A stretch of 64,000 bases of DNA from NCBI GenBank assembly GCA_023014365.1, contig JAEBUN010000022.1:558001-622000 (forward strand), written 5' to 3'. Origin of the DNA: Lepiota brunneoincarnata (taxonomy: Eukaryota > Basidiomycota > Agaricomycetes > Agaricales > Agaricaceae). Numbering within the stretch: position 1 is the stretch's first letter; every line of letters begins with the position of its first letter. This document shows, in pieces, positions 58,235 to 64,000 of this stretch. The position numbers and the translations under genes were made by a program. The notes under the pieces were generated by a model. That model did no database searches. It was given only the letters and a program-made list of their open reading frames with translations, and had not been told where the DNA came from.

Positions 58235-60055
58235 GCAGGATAAAAATGCCTGGACAAGGTGTGGGTGACACCCTGAGGAGAGGAGTGTTGTATAAATCTC
58301 CGCCTAAAGGATAAGGGTTATAGGGAAAGAGGGGAAATCAATGCGTGAAGGAGGAGGATCGTGTACCATAGGAGCTTTAATATTCTGAAATGAATGCTTA
58401 GAGAAGAGAGGTGGGGCGTGCAAAGACAATGTAGATGTTGTAAGACTCCCACGTGTACAAGTATCATAGAGCGAAAAACATAGGAAATGCCACTGCTCAC
58501 CTCTGTAGCTAGTAATGCGAGTACTGACTTGTCTAACTACCTACACATATACAAATAGAGTGCAAGGCCGACACCTTCCGATGTCGAGAAAGCTGGAGGT
58601 GGGGAGTGACGAACTCGTTGCGAGTGGATATGTGCATGTATTTCGTTGGTGTCCAGCCTATATACGCCGGTCTATGAATACACAAATACCATCATGATGA
58701 TGTATGCATCCGTCACCGCGTTTGTCGACAATCATACAGATGGGGGCTAGCAATGATCATGAATGGTAACTGAACGTCAGGACCTGAGAAATTTAAGACA
58801 AAGCAAAGAGTCATCGCCTTTCCACTTGAAGCGTCACGTGGATATCTTCCCCTAACTTGAGGATTTGGGTTCTGTAGCATTGTTGCTAGTGCATTTTAGA
58901 TGACTGCCAAATTTCTTACATCGGAGTTCCACTTTGGAAGGGGAGACCCTTATCATTATACGGGCATGTTCCGTTCATGGCGCTGAAAGTCCGTACCCGG
59001 ATACCTGGGGAGAAATAGCAAAGGAGGTAGGATGGGGTGGGTGATTGTAATCATATCCATTCTGCTTGACCCGAAATACATCCAGCTGATCTTACACATC
59101 CAAGGCCGCATTTGGGTTGACTATTTGAACCCACCGTTTCAGCCTCGCCCGACGACGCATGCCTCAGATATCAGGTTTACGGCAGCCATGTGCGTCTAGT
59201 ATTTGTTTGAGTGAGCTTGTTCAAAGAGGGGGGGGAAGGGAGATTACTTGTAATATCGTGCGGCGCCTAGCTATTCGGTTGCGTTGGCCTGATCAGCGGA
59301 TAAGATGGGTGTAGGCTGGCTCGTCCCCCCCAAACTTCAAACGACAGCTTTGCTAAGCAGGATATGGCATACCATCACATCAACGCGAACGCCCGAACGT
59401 CCAGCTTCAGAGAGCTCCTCTGGTGAAGGATTTGGCCCGAATCGAGGCTGGTAGGTTGGAATGATGGTAGGACCGGGAGTATCGCACATGGGGTCACAGA
59501 TAAGCTGGATAAGACCTGGACCACCGGGGAAGGTGCGTGTGCTGTAGTCCCATATTTCGAAATTCGAAGAGCCCTCGAGTTGCACAATGTGTGAAATGGA
59601 AGTAATACAAGGGGGAAGCGAAAGTGGTCTGAAAAACAGCCAGAGAAACCAAGTTCGAAGGGGGGACAGAGGCCGAATTTGGAGTATGGTGGGGATCGTT
59701 TGTGGGTAAAGAGGGGGGAGGGGTACACGCTGTGGTCATATGCAGGGGAGGAGGCTTGGGTCTGGATAGGTATTCACCCGAAACGCATTCACTGGATGAA
59801 GAATAATCACAGTCAAGGTAGTGCTCGCTCAAGCTCATGCATCTGGGTCTCAGCAAAACCCCTACATCCACACGTAGAGGTCCAGTGCCGAGACTACTCA
59901 TGAAACTCATTTAGAATTACAAGTAGTCCTTACACACAGCTGCACAGTAAGACGGAATCCGCCAAGAGGGTAAAAAACTGTCATTATGTCCAGTAACTAC
60001 GAGGTCTATATAGTAACGGAACGGGAACCAAGGTATCGGATTACGACTCATGAAT
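58235..60055. other. NLR-D upstream region and NLR-E 3' flank
   Basis: The part 58190-58900 is shared with the NLR-E upstream region (62750-63800), for example the GTTCTGTAGCAT block at 58870 and 63774. The part 59265-59845 is the second member of the 560 bp repeat. No other gene is seen. Confidence 0.55.
59265..59845. repeat. 560 bp direct repeat, second member
   Basis: See 54550-55110; same orientation. Confidence 0.8.
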
Positions 60056-62730
60056 CAGGGCTAATACAGTTCGCTCCCCCTTCCCAAACCAGAAGGCCAT
60101 CAGCACTTGGTCAAGCGAGAAGATGATTTCATTGGGTCGGTGTAACTGAGAAAAACACAAATGGTCGGCATTTAGTGGCCAGATCCGGAGGGAAAGAATC
60201 GCGAAGAGGTAAGGGCACCGTGAATTGCCCTTGCAAGAGTCTTGTCCACCGCCGTTGATGGGTGGAACCGGATGAGGTCATGCTCATGGTGGTCATGCTC
60301 ATGGTGGTCATCCATCTTGTTAGTGCGAGGCCCGTAAGCGAGTCAGATTTACGACATAATACAATAGGACACACCGAGCTCAGGCTCCGGCCTTTCGAGA
60401 GCCATTGGAGAAAAACGGGAAAAGGATTTGTCTTGGGAACGCACCGAGCTCAGGCTCCAGCCTTTCGAGAGCCATTTGAGAAAACGGAAAAAGGATTCGT
60501 CTTGGGAAAAACTCCATCCAGGAGGAAAGTGATTCAAGTTGAATCTGACAAGCTCCGCCACAATCCCTGGTCGTCTCGAATCTTCTACCCTAGCACACAT
60601 ATCCCAAACATTGGACTTGACAAAGTCATGGATGCGCTTGTCGTCCCCTACATCACCATCCCAACGTGAGTACTCAAGTGAAGATTCGTTGCGTGTGGAG
60701 ACAGAACAGTCCTGACCAAAGGTCAGCATTGCAGAATATGGAAACGAGAATACTCACGTTTAAGTCTGCAAATCGACTGAAGAAGGTCATTGTAATGGCG
60801 GAGGGCGAGTATTGCGATGTCATGACAGGCTTGTTGCATATCCAGGGCAAATGAGTGGGACCGGGCTGGATCCTGGAGGAAATCCGTGAATGACTTGTGA
60901 AAGAAAGCAAGAGGCTTTTCGTGGGCCAATTTTGAAGGGGGGACATCGATGACAGAGTGTAGATTGCGAAAAGCTGAATAGAAGGCATCCTCACAAATGC
61001 CAAGAAAGCGCCCGACTTCGAGGACTCTCTCAAAATAGGACCCCGAATCTTTCTCGAAGAGGTATCTATAAGAGCGAGAAAGAACGTAAAATGCGATAAT
61101 CTGTTTAGCCGTGGGAAGGATGGATGGAGGAACGCGAAGCATAATCTGCCTGTAGAACGCATCCAGAGCCTCCAAAGGCGCCATCCTGTCCCTCTCCCCA
61201 ATTGCATCAAGATACACAAGACATATCTCTAGCCGCGTGTCGAGCGATGGACTCCCCTCACCAATGAAGTGGAGAACAACTGAGGCAAGGATCGGAAGTC
61301 CTCCGACCTTTTGTGACAGCAGCTGCAGTTTGGACTCTGTTGGCCATCGCGCCCGTGTTTGACCCCGAGTGAGATCCCATCCAGTCTCATCGTGAATCCT
61401 CTGCAGTCCATCTTTGAGGATGTGGTACACGTCCTGGGCATCCTGCTCGGCATTGCAGGTGATCTCCTTACACTCGTAATCGACTGGGGGATCTGCCCTG
61501 GCGAATACGCGCTTGAGGTGCCACTCAGGACGGCTGCAAATCAGCCACAGGAGTGGGCAAGGACTGTTGGCCAATTGCCGAACGTAGTCACCGATGAGAG
61601 CAATGAGTTGACATTGGGCAACCTCGTCGCTGCACTCGTCTACCCCATCGACAACGATAACGAGAGGTTTGCAGGTGGTATTGGCGGCAGATTGCTGAGT
61701 CGCCAAGAAGGTGAATGGTTCGACGATGAGCTTCCGAAATTGAATAGAGAGCGTCTTGTCGAGGATGGAGGGATCACAGGACAGGATGCGTGTGATCAAA
61801 CGATTATACCCCGCATTCCGGCTGGCGAGTTGGTAAGCGATTGTGGCGACGATGCCCTTGGGACTGTCACGGTTCTGCAACTTGGAAAAGAAAAAGGATG
61901 CTCCAAGCAGACCGAGCTCTTGACAATGCTCTGCAAACGTTTGAGCGACGGCAGACTTTCCCGCACCTGCAGGACCCGACAGCCATATTAAGTCCCAATG
62001 CCGCTCCTGACCCAACAGCCATCTGTTAAGCGTATCCAGCAACTCTGTGCGGGTCTCAGGGTGACATCTCGGTGGGGGGTCGCGATCGGATGAGTCGACC
62101 TCAGCGCCCGGAACGCGCTTTTGGTTGAGTAGAAGGAGAACTGGTCGACTTGAATCAGTTGATGGCTAGATATGTTACACCGGAAAGAGTTGTACCTGTT
62201 CCGCCACTGTCGATGTTCTGCAGAAACTGTTGAAGGAATTGGGGATCATTGAAAGGTTTACCGTTGATCTTGTAAACGACTTTGTTTCAACGAAGGTAGA
62301 ATTCTCAACCTTAAAGTTATGAGCACTAGCAAAAAAACCAGCTGAAGCACAAGTAGGCCATTCCAACATACCAAAGAAACCCAGTGGTCAGTATGGAGCC
62401 TGTTTGGAGTAGGCAATACGCACTAGTCGACTGGTCGGAAGTGCTGTGAATCTGCCGCTGTTCAGGTGCAGGGTTGTGTTCAACTGTAGCCTTGGGGTAA
62501 TCCGATGTACTCGATGCAGGCAACGTATTGGTGACTGGCATAGCTTTGTTGGACAGTTCGGCGACGGCATCGTCTCGAGTGGTCACGTTGGAAGATGGTG
62601 CCTGATTCACTGTAGGTGTTGCACTTGTGATTTGGGGAGGTCCAGGTATGGATCCAGTTGGAAGAGGACGTTTGAGCGAGAATATCTTTGGAAAGAACCA
62701 TCGCATAGTGGGGGGTTCATCCATCGACAT
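60056..62730 (-). pseudogene. NLR-E: NACHT NTPase gene with several lesions
   Basis: Exon 1 62424-62730, exon 2 62196-62341, exon 3 60758-62140. Exon 2 is 146 nt, not a multiple of three as in NLR-A, B and D: one base is missing near 62288 (GAAACAAAG against GAGAACAAAG). Exon 3, with GPAGAGKS, VIVVDGVDEC and GGLPIL, is completely open (1383 nt). At the exon 4 acceptor (about 60713) there is one extra G. Exon 4 contains a partial tandem duplication (about 60385-60475), and exon 5 a duplicated CATGCTCATGGTGGT plus a frame change near 60230. The N-terminal RRSFFRKIF is changed to MRWFFPKIF. Confidence 0.8.
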
Positions 62731-64000
62731 AGCTGTGGAAGGCAAGCGATCCGATCACGAGACGCCCTGACAGCTGTATATACTATGTTTATAACGCAGG
62801 TCACGATACAAGGGTCCAGAGAATACCTATGGAAAGGGACTTGTACGGTAAAAATATCTGGAAAATGGTGTGTGCAGCGCTCTGAAGAGGGGAGTATGGT
62901 ATAAAACTTACACCTAACAGATAGGGGTTATGGGAAAAGACGGGGCAATCAATGTGTGAAGGAAGAGCATCATGTCCCTGTAGGAAATCCAATATTCCGA
63001 AACGACTTCCTGGAGAAGAGGGGTGGGTCATACAAAGAAAGAGGGTTCTGTATTGGCGGTTTGCCGCCCTCTGACTTGTTTATCGAGTTCCAGATTGGCC
63101 GCTTGTTAGCAAGGCAGCCACCTCCCGGTGTTGAGGACGCTGGAGGCGGGTAGTGATATACTTGTTGAGAGTGGATATATGCATGTTTTTGTGGGAATCG
63201 TGCGGGTTCCTTGGTCGTCCTGAGTCTCGGTCTGCTCGGGGCCCGCAACCTCTTGGTTCCTAGCCTGGAGGACAAATCTATGTACTATTACCTGGGTGAA
63301 GTGGTTTATGGAGAACGAGTAGAGGCTCGACTTTCGTTGGTGTGACCCGCCATCATACAACCAACCGTATTAGAGTATGTGCTGATGAGGGAATGTGACC
63401 CCCATATATAAAGACCCTGGATGCGCCTATGTAAACAATTCTTACCCTCTCGCCGTTCTGAAATATAGATACCGTGCAGATTCATCTGCTGTGCGACTAC
63501 GTGTAAGGCCGCCTTGTAACCCTACCGGGTTTCAGTTGGTGTTCAGCCTATATACACCAGTCTATGAATAAACAAACACCATCATTGTATGGGTCGACGA
63601 TCAAAGGACGGAGCCCAACAATAATCATGACTGGGTCACTGAAAGTCGGGACCCAAGAAATTTAAGAGACCCAAACTCGAAACCAAGGGTTATCGCCTTG
63701 GTAGCCAGTACTCGTGATTTGGCTATTGGACTTGAAACGTCACGTGAATATCCTCCCTAACTTGAAGATTTTGGTTCTGTAGCATCGTTGCTAATGTGGA
63801 GAACAAACAACGGCTGCTCGCGTAGCACCCGTCAGCCCCTCTTCCACTAGCCCAGACAAAACTGCGGAGAGGACCACGACGCCCACACTGTCCTGGTATG
63901 TTCACCACCCAAAAGACACCAAACGCGACCAGCATCACGCATGGACACCTCAAGCAAGTGACGGATCAGCATAGGCAATTTTCCTTTTCCTTTTCTCCTC
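62731..64000. other. NLR-E upstream region
   Basis: Homologous in patches to the region upstream of NLR-D. A short NLR 3'-flank-like piece (CTGTGCGACTACGTGTAAGG, 63490-63509) suggests a further copy nearby. No gene recognised up to the window end. Confidence 0.5.

Overview
The window looks like nuclear DNA of a mushroom-forming basidiomycete (Agaricomycetes). Genes are split by many 45-65 bp GT-AG introns. The contents include a radical-copper glyoxal oxidase, CaaX-type mating pheromone precursors, NACHT-ATPase (NLR-like) paralogues and HAD/class II terpene cyclase genes, a combination typical of that group. There is nothing prokaryotic. All exon joins given here were worked out by hand from reading-frame phase and splice signals.

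Layout. (1) 1-19 kb: five minus-strand copies of a four-exon gene encoding a HAD-like domain fused to a class II terpene cyclase beta-domain (DxDTT motif, QDGGWP motif), the architecture of fungal drimane-type sesquiterpene cyclases. A sixth copy lies on the plus strand at 32.1-33.8 kb. Only copy 1 has an unbroken frame, and it has lost the HAD nucleophile (Asp45 to Gly). The other five carry one to five frame lesions. (2) 19.7-21.9 kb: a glyoxal oxidase gene, recognisable end to end but broken in at least four places. (3) 24.8-31 kb: single-copy genes for succinate dehydrogenase cytochrome b (SDH3/SdhC) and the ER-Golgi cargo receptor Erv41. Two 49-residue pheromone precursors ending in CVIA and a degenerate third member lie around them. 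(4) 34.4-35.7 kb: a RING-finger protein with SUMO-interaction-like motifs (STUbL type). (5) 36-63 kb: a family of five related NACHT NTPase genes, A, B and C on plus and D and E on minus. B and D read through completely (794 and 793 aa), A and E are frameshifted, and C is a 5'-truncated remnant. This region also holds a 2 kb element with about 80 bp terminal inverted repeats, a transposase-like fragment next to the stop codon of NLR-D, and many duplicated flanks.

Taken together the window is a housekeeping core (SDH3, ERV41, RING gene) plus pheromone genes, set between two expanding and decaying tandem families: a terpene cyclase array on one side and an NLR-like array on the other. No STE3-type pheromone receptor was recognised here. 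SDH3, ERV41, the RING gene, NLR-B and NLR-D all splice into clean frames, so the lesions in the other copies are more likely real decay than poor sequence. Resequencing would settle that.
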